Of a stretch of DNA of 64,000 nt, positions 16,621 through 24,096 are shown in pieces. The notes beneath the pieces were generated by a model. That model searched no databases and was not told the origin of the DNA. It saw only the letters and a program-made list of their open reading frames with translations. The position numbers and the translations under genes were made by a program. The stretch spans positions 1,116,001 to 1,180,000 of the forward strand of contig NC_015976.1 in NCBI RefSeq assembly GCF_000283515.1, given 5' to 3'. How positions within the stretch are numbered: position 1 is the stretch's first letter; every line of letters starts with the position of its first letter. Source of the DNA: Sphingobium sp. SYK-6. Lineage in GTDB: Bacteria > Pseudomonadota > Alphaproteobacteria > Sphingomonadales > Sphingomonadaceae.

Positions 16621-17492
16621 GGCGCCGGCTGACGCGTCCGGTTGCGCACGAAGCTGGCAATGAGGTCCGCTGTCATCTCTGGCACTTCGTGCTGCGGGCC
16701 ATGGCCCATGTTGGGCATGACCATGAGGTGCAGGCTTTTCCACACCCGATTCAGCGCGAACCAGTTCTGGACGGGGAAACAGATCTCGTGATCGCCGCTG
16801 ATGACAAGGATCGGGACGCCCGCCGTGGCGAGAAAATCGCGATAGCCGGCGAGATCGGGGAAAACGTCGTCGGCCGCCCGATCCTCCAGAAGATGCATAT
16901 AGGTCTCTTGCGGGATGGCCGGGCTGCGATCTCCCGTGCGCTCAGCGATGCGCGCAACAGACGCTGCAGCTGCGGCCCGGCTCGCCGCGGATTCCGGCTC
17001 GAAGAAAAGCACCGTCTCGTCGTGGAGGTCGTAGACTGGTTTCAGGGCATGGTCGAAGAAGACCGGATCCAAACCGTGCTCCAGCTTGCCCGGGGGCGCC
17101 GTGCCGATGAGGACGATGTGCGACACGCGTTCGGGCATCAGCGTGGCGACGACCTGGGCCGGGAAACCGCCGATCGACCAGCCGCCGGCCACGAAGCGAT
17201 CGATGGCCAGCGCATCGGCGAGATCGATCATGTCGCGGGCCATGTGTTCCGCGCGATAGGAGGGCGTGCCAGTCGATTGTCCGAGCCCGCTATAGTCGAA
17301 AATGATGACGCGGAAATTCTGCGCGAGCGCATCGAGAAACGCCGGATCCCAAACGTCCATGACGCCGCGAAAGCGCAGGGCCAGAATGATAGGCGTCCCG
17401 GTGCCGATCTCGCGATAGGCCAGCGTGCGGCCATTGGTCTCCACGAAACGGGTTGCCACCGTTCGGGCGGTGTCGAGTGTCTGGGTCCTCAT
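16617..17492 (-). CDS. Alpha/beta hydrolase
   Basis: A 291-residue alpha/beta hydrolase of a different subgroup. The oxyanion segment is ALRFRGVMDVWDP, the nucleophile serine is in GGWSIGGFPAQ, the acid in ISGDHEICFP and the histidine in NMGHGPQHEV. The start at 17492 follows a strong AGGAGG ribosome-binding site and is preferred over an extension of about 100 residues of odd composition. It is the first gene of a two-gene unit and lies close to the two-component genes. Confidence 0.87.
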   Translation of the reverse strand: MRTQTLDTARTVATRFVETNGRTLAYREIGTGTPIILALRFRGVMDVWDPAFLDALAQNFRVIIFDYSGLGQSTGTPSYRAEHMARDMIDLADALAIDRFVAGGWSIGGFPAQVVATLMPERVSHIVLIGTAPPGKLEHGLDPVFFDHALKPVYDLHDETVLFFEPESAASRAAAAASVARIAERTGDRSPAIPQETYMHLLEDRAADDVFPDLAGYRDFLATAGVPILVISGDHEICFPVQNWFALNRVWKSLHLMVMPNMGHGPQHEVPEMTADLIASFVRNRTRQPAP

Positions 17493-17584
17493 TTGCGCCT
17501 CCTTGGATTTGGGACGAGCGCAAAGTGAGCCGTTTCGAGGCATGGCGACATTCGTGCGTTGGCGTGGCGCGAATATACCAAAGG

Positions 17585-17965
17585 TCAGGCGACCAACGTG
17601 CGATCCAGGCAGGAGATAAGCGTGTCCGCCTCGAATGGCTTGAGGAGCAGTCCGGCCGCCCCGCACGCGTCGGCCCGATCGATGAGCGCAGGCTCCGTTC
17701 TGGCAGTGATGAGAATGACGGGCACGGCCAGGCCACGCCGGTCGAGCGCGGCCTTGAGGTCGAGGCCGCTCAGGCCCGGCATATGGATGTCCGAAATGAC
17801 GCAATCCGGATGCGTTTCGGTCGCATCTAGGAAGGTCTCGGCGGAGGAATATCCCTCGGCGCCATAGCCTTCTGAGCGCAGCAGCGAGACGATCGCGCGG
17901 CGCAGCGACGCGTCGTCATCGATCACGGCAATCAGGGGCGGGTGATGAGCGGTCATTCCAGTCAA
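17585..17965 (-). CDS. Single-domain response regulator
   Basis: A 126-residue stand-alone receiver domain. The acidic pocket is in IAVIDDDAS, the phosphoryl-accepting aspartate is in CVISDIHMPG, and the conserved lysine is in LLLKPFEAD. No output domain follows, so it must act by protein contact or as a phosphate sink for the neighbouring kinase. It resembles the lone receiver at 20310-20681, and the two sit at matching positions next to a FixJ-type regulator. Confidence 0.9.
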   Translation of the reverse strand: MTGMTAHHPPLIAVIDDDASLRRAIVSLLRSEGYGAEGYSSAETFLDATETHPDCVISDIHMPGLSGLDLKAALDRRGLAVPVILITARTEPALIDRADACGAAGLLLKPFEADTLISCLDRTLVA

Positions 17966-18026
17966 ACGCTAAAGCCGTGCGCGCGCGACCTCAATCGCGG
18001 CTATACTCTCGTATAGCGACGCCCGA

Positions 18027-18662
18027 TCATTGCATGCCGCCGTTCAGAAGTCCGGCCACGCGCACCAGGTCCGCCACGGAGCGGGCTTCCATCTTGCGCA
18101 TCATCGCGCCGCGGTGCGCCTTCACCGTCACGATGCTCAGATCGAGGCGCTCGGCGATCTCCCTGTTCATCAGTCCCTCGACGACGCAATGGAACAACTG
18201 GGCCTCGCGGCTGGTCAACGAGGCCATGCGCTTGCTCGCTACGGCTTGCGTCGCGCGCTCGGCAAGGAGGGCCCGGTCTCGCTCGACCGCGCGACCGATC
18301 GCATCGAGCAAATCCTGCTCGCGAAAGGGTTTCATCAGGAAGTCAATCGCGCCGGCCTTCATTGCACGCACGGACATAGGGATATCGCCATAGCCGGTCA
18401 TCATGATGATCGGCGCAGAAGCAGCGGGCGTGCGCAGTCGGTCCTGGAGGTCGAGACCACTCATGTCCGGCAAACGCACGTCCAGCAAAATACAGGCGGG
18501 ACCAGCCGAAGGCCCGGTGTCGAGAGCAATGTCGAGAAAGGCCGACACCGTGCCATAGGCGCGCGCCTCATAGCCGACTGAGCGAACCAGACGAACCAGT
18601 CCGTCAGCGAGGCCTCCATCATCCTCCACGATATGGACGGTTGCGGATCGGGGTTCAGGCAC
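18027..18662 (-). CDS. FixJ-family response regulator (receiver + LuxR HTH)
   Basis: A 211-residue regulator. The receiver domain (about 5-120) has the acidic pair in HIVEDDGG, the aspartate in ILLDVRLPDMSG and the lysine in LMKPF. A LuxR-type helix-turn-helix follows (about 140-205) with LTSREAQLFHCVVEGLMNRE and SIVTVKAHRGAMMRKM. I use the GTG at 18662, which overlaps the end of the kinase gene, instead of a longer reading that runs antisense-like through the kinase. The overlap couples it to the sensor kinase. Confidence 0.9.
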   Translation of the reverse strand: MPEPRSATVHIVEDDGGLADGLVRLVRSVGYEARAYGTVSAFLDIALDTGPSAGPACILLDVRLPDMSGLDLQDRLRTPAASAPIIMMTGYGDIPMSVRAMKAGAIDFLMKPFREQDLLDAIGRAVERDRALLAERATQAVASKRMASLTSREAQLFHCVVEGLMNREIAERLDLSIVTVKAHRGAMMRKMEARSVADLVRVAGLLNGGMQ

Positions 18663-20184
18663 GGGCCATCTCCTCTTCTGCGACCGGCAGGTCGAAATGG
18701 AAAGTCGAGCCTTCGCCGAGGCTGCTCTCAGCCCATATCCTGCCGCCATGAGCGCTGATGCAGGTGCGGCAGATGGCCAGGCCCATGCCCATGCCATCCG
18801 GTCTGCTCGAATAGAAGGGGTCGAAGATGGTCTCGAGCGAAGCCCGATCGATCCCGATGCCGCGATCGCGCACTTCGATGTGCAGGCGGTCCTCCTCATG
18901 CCGGATCGCGATCGTCAGATCCTTGGCGCCATCCACACCTTCCATGGCCTGCGCGGCATTCATCATCAGGTTCACCAGCACCTGCTGGATGTTCACCGCA
19001 TCGGCCATCACCGGCGGCAGACCATCGTGCGCATCGACATGGGTGGATATGCCATGGGTGCGCAACTCACGGTCGATGAGGATGATCGCATCATGGACGA
19101 GCCGTGCCATATCCTGCGGCGCGGGCTTGAGCGGCGCATTGCTGAGAAACGCGCGGGTCTGCTCGACCACCGCCTTCGTCCGCATAGCCGCCGTCAGCAC
19201 GCATTCCAGCGCCTGTTCGGCCTCGACGAGATCGGGCTGGTGCCGCCGCATCCAGCGCAGCGAGGCCTCGGCATTGGCGACGATTGCGGCCAGCGGCGAG
19301 TTGATTTCATGTGCGATGGATGCGGTGAGGGCGCCCATTGTGCTCACCCGTACCGCGCGCGCCATATCCAGCTCTGCCTGCGCCAGGCGAGCCTGCGTCG
19401 CTTTATATTCGGTGATATCGAGATCGCTGACGAGAATATCTTCGAACTGCTGCATGTCGGTCGGCAGGCCGGCGGTGAAGAGGGTGTCGACCGCCTCGCC
19501 ATCTGGCAGCGTGATGTGCGTTTCGGAGCGATAGAAGCTGTCGCCATTCGCGAACGCGACCAGCCATTGGACAAAGGTCTGGTCGGTATCGGGCAGCAAT
19601 CCGTCGAGCGAGCCGAGCAGCGCCTGCTTGTCCGGCGCCCGGGACCGCGACACGGCAAACTGGTTCACATCCTTGATGATGACATGGCGCCTGATTTCGC
19701 GCAGTTGGTCCGGATGCGCCGCGAAATGGGCCTGCATGTCGCGCACGCCCGAGCGGAGCAGCGCCAGCACCGCGTCGCGCGCATAGGACCAGTCCTCACG
19801 CCACAGCGAAATGCCCGTCCGCTCGAAGATCGTGTCGTTCCAGCGCCGGCTCTCGTCCAGCGCGTGCAGCAGACCAGCGACGCGCCGCCGGTGTATCATG
19901 ACGCCGAGGATCACCAGCCCGATGGAGAGAGCGCTCAGCAGACCCGCGGAAATCCAGCCCGTCAAATCTGCGGGGACCACCAGCGCGAGAGCGATGATCA
20001 GGGTCGAGGCGATAACAAGCACCGACCAGTCCAGATTTGTCCAGCGCATGGCCGGCGCGGAGGCACCGGGCGTCACCGCCCAGGTCGGGATGCCATCGTC
20101 GGTGACGTTGCGCCGAACGGTCGCATCGTCCCCGGGCCAGAGGGTGAAAACCTGACGCACCAATCCCTCCCTGGAGAGCCCCAC
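18655..20184 (-). CDS. Membrane sensor histidine kinase
   Basis: A 509-residue kinase. Two hydrophobic helices lie at about 52-70 and 76-96; a PAS-like region follows (about 110-260). The HisKA box has the phosphorylated histidine in LTASIAHEINSPLAAI, and the ATP-binding domain has NMMNAAQAM-type N box, DRGIGID and GMGMGLAIC. This organisation is typical of FixL-like kinases that phosphorylate FixJ regulators. It overlaps its regulator gene by 8 bases. The signal is not evident, and there is no haem-binding PAS histidine that I could identify with confidence. Confidence 0.92.
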   Translation of the reverse strand: MGLSREGLVRQVFTLWPGDDATVRRNVTDDGIPTWAVTPGASAPAMRWTNLDWSVLVIASTLIIALALVVPADLTGWISAGLLSALSIGLVILGVMIHRRRVAGLLHALDESRRWNDTIFERTGISLWREDWSYARDAVLALLRSGVRDMQAHFAAHPDQLREIRRHVIIKDVNQFAVSRSRAPDKQALLGSLDGLLPDTDQTFVQWLVAFANGDSFYRSETHITLPDGEAVDTLFTAGLPTDMQQFEDILVSDLDITEYKATQARLAQAELDMARAVRVSTMGALTASIAHEINSPLAAIVANAEASLRWMRRHQPDLVEAEQALECVLTAAMRTKAVVEQTRAFLSNAPLKPAPQDMARLVHDAIILIDRELRTHGISTHVDAHDGLPPVMADAVNIQQVLVNLMMNAAQAMEGVDGAKDLTIAIRHEEDRLHIEVRDRGIGIDRASLETIFDPFYSSRPDGMGMGLAICRTCISAHGGRIWAESSLGEGSTFHFDLPVAEEEMARA

Positions 20185-20309
20185 GCCTCCGCACTGCGAG
20201 ATTTAGCTGCTAAACCGAAAATTTGCGGCTGAACGATCGTATAGTTGATCGAGGGAGATTTTCGCCACAGGGTCATGTGACAGCGATTTTGGGGGCCGGC
20301 AGAAGATAG

Positions 20310-20681
20310 ATGACCGCCAAGCCCCTCATTTCCGTGGTCGACGACGATGCCGCGATCCGCATCGGCCTCTCGAGCCTGATCCGTTCGGAAGGCTATGAGG
20401 TCGCTCTTTTCGAAAGCGCCGAAGCCTTCCTTGCGAGCGGTGCGTCTGGCAAGCCGGGCTGCCTGCTGACCGATATCCAGATGCCCGGCATGAGCGGCCT
20501 CGACCTCCAGGCCCGTATTCGCGTGGAGCATCCGGCCCTGCCGGTGCTCGTCATGACCGCCTTTCCCGAGGAGGCGATGCGCCAGCGCGCGCTAAGTGCA
20601 GGCGCCGTCTGTTTCCTGAGCAAGCCGTTCGACGCGCAGGAATTGCTGCGATGCCTGCGCCGTGCGCTGGGCGAACGCTGA
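20310..20681 (+). CDS. Single-domain response regulator
   Basis: A 123-residue lone receiver with acidic residues in SVVDDDAA, phospho-aspartate in CLLTDIQMPGMSG and lysine in FLSKPFDA. It is divergent from the kinase at 18655-20184 and precedes a FixJ regulator gene by 52 bases on the same strand. Paralogous to the receiver at 17585-17965. Confidence 0.9.
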   Translation: MTAKPLISVVDDDAAIRIGLSSLIRSEGYEVALFESAEAFLASGASGKPGCLLTDIQMPGMSGLDLQARIRVEHPALPVLVMTAFPEEAMRQRALSAGAVCFLSKPFDAQELLRCLRRALGER

Positions 20682-20733
20682 GCATACCAAGGTATCGCTT
20701 CCTTGAAGCTCTGGGGAGGCATAGCAAGATATC

Positions 20734-21354
20734 ATGGACCAGACCGCGACCGTGCATATCATCGATGATGATGAATCCATGCGCCGAGCCGTCGCGGCGC
20801 TTTTGCGATCGGTCGGGATTGCGTCACAAAGCTACGATTCCTGCAGCACGTTTCTGGCAGCGTCGCTCGCTGACGAACCGGCCTGTCTGCTCCTCGACGT
20901 TCGGCTGCCGGGTACGAGCGGTCTCGATTTCCAGCAGCAGCTCGCTGGGCATGGGATCCATCTCCCGGTCATCATGATCACTGGCCATGGCGATGTCCCC
21001 ATGTCGGTGCAGGCGATGAAGGCAGGGGCGATCGATTTCCTCACCAAGCCATTTCGTGATCAGGATCTGCTCGATGCCGTGGCGACCGCGCTTGAGCGGG
21101 ACCGCAAGCGACGCGCTGAGACGGGCGAGCTTTCTGCTCTCAGCGCTCGCTACGAGGCTCTGTCCCTGCGCGAGAAGCAAGTCATGGGTCTGGTAACGGC
21201 CGGCCGGCTCAACAAGCAGGCCGCGTTCGATCTCGGCCTCAGCGAGATCACCGTGAAGCTCTACCGCGCCTCCGCGATGAAGAAGATGGAGGCACGCACC
21301 CTGGCCGATTTGGTCAAGATGGCTGAGCGGCTGAAGATCGGCATGCCCGGCTGA
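20734..21354 (+). CDS. FixJ-family response regulator (receiver + LuxR HTH)
   Basis: A 206-residue regulator with receiver (HIIDDDESM, LLLDVRLPGTSG, FLTKPFRDQD) and LuxR-type output (LSLREKQVMGLVTAGRLNKQ and SEITVKLYRASAMKKM). It is closely similar in arrangement to the FixJ protein at 18027-18662. It converges on the large PAS kinase gene, with only a few bases between their stops. The cognate kinase is presumably that neighbour. Confidence 0.92.
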   Translation: MDQTATVHIIDDDESMRRAVAALLRSVGIASQSYDSCSTFLAASLADEPACLLLDVRLPGTSGLDFQQQLAGHGIHLPVIMITGHGDVPMSVQAMKAGAIDFLTKPFRDQDLLDAVATALERDRKRRAETGELSALSARYEALSLREKQVMGLVTAGRLNKQAAFDLGLSEITVKLYRASAMKKMEARTLADLVKMAERLKIGMPG

Positions 21355-21357
21355 GCA

Positions 21358-23421
21358 TCAGGCCGACGCGATCGGCGGCAGCGTGAAGGCGAAGCGCGCG
21401 CCTTTCGTTTGATTGCTCGCCTCGATACGGCCGCCATGGGCCTGAATGATGGACCGGCAAATCGCGAGGCCCATTCCCATGCCGCCCGGCTTTGTCGTGA
21501 AGAAGCCATCGAACACATGCGGCAGATGCTCGGGCGCGATGCCGGGACCGCTATCGTCGAAGCGGACTTCGACTTCGCCATTGTCCAGACATAGGGCGCG
21601 GACATCGAGCGAGCGCCCTGTGGCGGGCTGCTCCGCCATCGCCTGGATCGCATTGACCGCCAGATTGACGATGACCTGCTGAAGCTGGACCCGGTCGGCC
21701 AGGATGGTCGGCAAGCCCTCGTCCATGGCGAGCGCCACCGTCACGCCCTTCGCTTGCGCCTCGTGCCGGATGATCAGCATGGCTTCGTCCAGCAGAGCGG
21801 CAATGTCCTGCGGTGCCGGGGAGGGCTCGCGCTTGAGCGCCATGCCCCGGATGCGCGCGATGATGTCGCTCGCCCGCCGGGCATCTGCGACGATGTCCTG
21901 CGTCAGCGTCTCGACTTCCTGGAGATCAGGCTGATCGCGGCGCAGCCAGCGCAGGCTCGCCTGGCCGAAGGCGGAAATGGCGGCGAGCGGCTGGTTCACC
22001 TCATGCGCGATGGACGCGGTCAACTCGCCCAGGGTCGAGACGCGGGCGGCATGGGAAAGATCCCCCTGGACCTTCTGCAGCCGCGCCTCGCTCTCGCGCA
22101 GCGCCCGGTCCACCTGTTTGCGCGCGCTGATGTCGACGAAGCCGACGACATTGATCCCCCGCTCGATGAGCGGGCCGACGAACGACATGGTGTAGAGCAC
22201 ATCGACGAGGCTCCCATCGGGCCGATTGACCTGCGTCTCTTCGATGAAATGCGCTTCTCCACGCAGCCTTGCGAGCAATGAGCGCCGGATCGTGTCTGGC
22301 CGCGCTTTCCAGCCCCACGCGATCGGCCCGCGCAGTGCGGCCGCGCCATCCACGGCGAACAGGCGTATCGCTTCATCGTTCGCTTCCTGGATTTGCGGCA
22401 ATTGCAGCACGTCCTCGATGAACTGCGGCGTGCGCTCGACATAATCCAGCAGATCGGCGATGCCCTCTGATCGCAGCGCTTCCAGCCGGGCGGACAGCGG
22501 TTGCATGTCCAACTGCAGCAGCGCGACCGGGACGTGCTGGAACAAGTCGCGATAGCGATGCTCGCTCGCCTCCATCTCGGCAAAGGCCTGCTTGCGTGCG
22601 CTGATATCGATGACGCCGACCAGCACCGTCCCCTGCGCCTTGTGATCGCTGGGCCAGCAGACCGTGAACAGCACATCGATGAGCCGACCGTCCATGCGCC
22701 GCAGCACCGTCTCGACGCTGTATCGATCCCGCCGTTGCGCGGCAGCGATGAGAGATTCGGCAAAAACGTGACGGCTCTGCAGCGGCCAGGCCCAGTCGAT
22801 CGATTTGGCCAGCAAGGCATCCCGCGAAGGCGCGCCGAACAGGGACAGCGTCTGATCGTTGACATCGATCACCCGCACCATGCCGATCGCGCGATCGATG
22901 AAATCATGATCTTCGCGGAGGCGCGCCGGGATGTCCGTCACCCCGGACGCGACAAGCATGCCGATCGCGCGTCGGACCTCCGAGAAATCAAGCTCCCAGA
23001 AGGCGGCGGCCATGGCATGGAACAGATTGGTGAAGCGATGCGAGGCAATCTCGCCTTCGCTGACCTCCCCTGTGTTCCGGCTCCACTCGACAATTTCGCA
23101 GATCGTGCCCTTGGCATCGCGCCGCCCGACGCAGCGCACCCTGACGCACAAGTCCCGTCCATCTGCTCTTCGCCGGTAGACTTCGCCCTGCCAGACACCG
23201 TGCCTCGCTATTTCGCGCAGGATGTGATCCAGGCCAAAGGGATGGCTGCTGTTGAGCAAGTCATCGCACCGCCGACCGACCGCCTCAGCAGCCGTCCAGC
23301 CGTAAATATGCGTTGCGCCGCTGTTCCAGGATCGGATTTCACCATCGAAACACCGGACAACAATGCTGTCCGGTATGAGGTCGCCCAGTTCGCTCGCATC
23401 CCAGCCCATCGCGCTGAGCAT
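21358..23421 (-). CDS. Multi-PAS sensor histidine kinase, soluble
   Basis: A 687-residue kinase without membrane segments. At least three PAS-type modules are visible: one near the N-terminus (SIVVRCFDGEIRSWNSGA), and two related ones ending in DVLFTVCWPSDHKAQG and DVLYTMSFVGPLIERG. They are followed by HisKA with the histidine in LTASIAHEVNQPLAAIS and a HATPase with DDSGPGIAP and GMGMGLAIC. The tandem PAS copies look like an internal duplication. It probably signals to the FixJ regulator encoded head-on at 20734-21354. A cytoplasmic redox or metabolite signal is likely (inference). Confidence 0.92.
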   Translation of the reverse strand: MLSAMGWDASELGDLIPDSIVVRCFDGEIRSWNSGATHIYGWTAAEAVGRRCDDLLNSSHPFGLDHILREIARHGVWQGEVYRRRADGRDLCVRVRCVGRRDAKGTICEIVEWSRNTGEVSEGEIASHRFTNLFHAMAAAFWELDFSEVRRAIGMLVASGVTDIPARLREDHDFIDRAIGMVRVIDVNDQTLSLFGAPSRDALLAKSIDWAWPLQSRHVFAESLIAAAQRRDRYSVETVLRRMDGRLIDVLFTVCWPSDHKAQGTVLVGVIDISARKQAFAEMEASEHRYRDLFQHVPVALLQLDMQPLSARLEALRSEGIADLLDYVERTPQFIEDVLQLPQIQEANDEAIRLFAVDGAAALRGPIAWGWKARPDTIRRSLLARLRGEAHFIEETQVNRPDGSLVDVLYTMSFVGPLIERGINVVGFVDISARKQVDRALRESEARLQKVQGDLSHAARVSTLGELTASIAHEVNQPLAAISAFGQASLRWLRRDQPDLQEVETLTQDIVADARRASDIIARIRGMALKREPSPAPQDIAALLDEAMLIIRHEAQAKGVTVALAMDEGLPTILADRVQLQQVIVNLAVNAIQAMAEQPATGRSLDVRALCLDNGEVEVRFDDSGPGIAPEHLPHVFDGFFTTKPGGMGMGLAICRSIIQAHGGRIEASNQTKGARFAFTLPPIASA

Positions 23422-23474
23422 AGCGGGAAATTCCGCGAAAGCCGACCGGCGATCACGATACTTTTGTATGATGT

Positions 23475-23706
23475 CTAACTGCGGTGGAGACCTTCATTCG
23501 ATCATTTGCCGTGGGTAATTCTCGACGAGGTATACGATGGTCTCGCTCCGTCCTGCGCATGGACAATAGAATCCAACCTCGTTGTGGACTGAAATTCAAC
23601 TCCAGCCTGATCGGACCCGCCCATCCGTGCAGGGTGACGTGCAACGCGTTGCCCCCCTTGCGTTGCGCTGAGCGGGCCGACCGCAGTCGGCCCGCTCTTC
23701 TTTTTC
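23475..23706 (+). ncRNA. Candidate small RNA ending at an intrinsic terminator
   Basis: The only support is positional: a strong plus-strand terminator ends a stretch in which no plus-strand protein gene can be recognised. Shortly before the hairpin is a CGCGTTG-CCCCCCTTG-CGTTGCG segment, whose C-rich run could pair with ribosome-binding sites, a feature of many alphaproteobacterial small RNAs. The 5' end is unknown; the start given is simply the edge of the gap. Confidence 0.35.
23670..23706 (+). terminator. Strong intrinsic terminator
   Basis: A perfect 12-bp stem (GAGCGGGCCGAC at 23670-23681 with GTCGGCCCGCTC at 23686-23697) has a CGCA loop and is followed by TTCTTTTTC. This is among the clearest factor-independent terminators in the window. 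Confidence 0.9.
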
Positions 23707-23747
23707 GGCGAAGCCGATGTGAGTGCACCGAACTGCTTGGGCTTCTA

Positions 23748-23824
23748 ACGCGAACATAGCCGACATCCGGCGTTCGAGACGAGGCCCTTAAAGCCTGCCC
23801 TTCGTTCATCAGGCTTTCGCGCCA
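23748..23824 (+). repeat. Dispersed 3'-flank repeat, copy 2
   Basis: The 5' box reads ACGCGAACATAGCCGACATC and the 3' box CCCTTCGTTCATCAGGCTTT. In this copy AAGCCTG and CAGGCTT can form a 7-bp stem. It starts 42 bases after the orphan terminator on the same strand. Confidence 0.75.
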
Positions 23825-24096
23825 CAGCATTTGGACTTACCGATCGGAAGTCGAGTATGACGGCGTGCGGTTCCGGTGGTGAGGGGCATGGTGACCACCG
23901 CATCCTCAAGGGCCTTCGTACGACTTGGCGCTGGCATCTCTACTCCGACTGGGCGAAGGCTCATCACCACCTTCGCTGGCGCCGATGTTTGACGCTTCAG
24001 CAATAATCGTCACGGCGGTCGATTGCCTCGTCCGCTGCCTCACACCGTCCTCGACATCCTGACCCTCAGAACGAAGATCAACCGGGCGTCCCTGCC

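Larger units (their letters stand above)
23422..24096. other. Gene-free gap with terminator hairpin and dispersed repeat
   Basis: No protein gene is recognised between the divergent kinase and receptor genes. The stretch holds a plus-strand intrinsic terminator (23670-23706) that serves no visible gene, one copy of the dispersed repeat (23748-23824), and about 270 bases before the receptor gene with no recognised structure. I looked for a cobalamin riboswitch before the receptor and did not find one. Confidence 0.5.

Noticed and set aside
18697-20232. 511-residue open frame on the plus strand
   Set aside because: Antisense to the sensor kinase; composition and lack of domains mark it as a shadow.
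23453-23830. 125-residue minus-strand open frame before the chelatase operon
   Set aside because: It crosses the terminator hairpin and a dispersed repeat, lacks domains, and has a composition of random high-GC reading.
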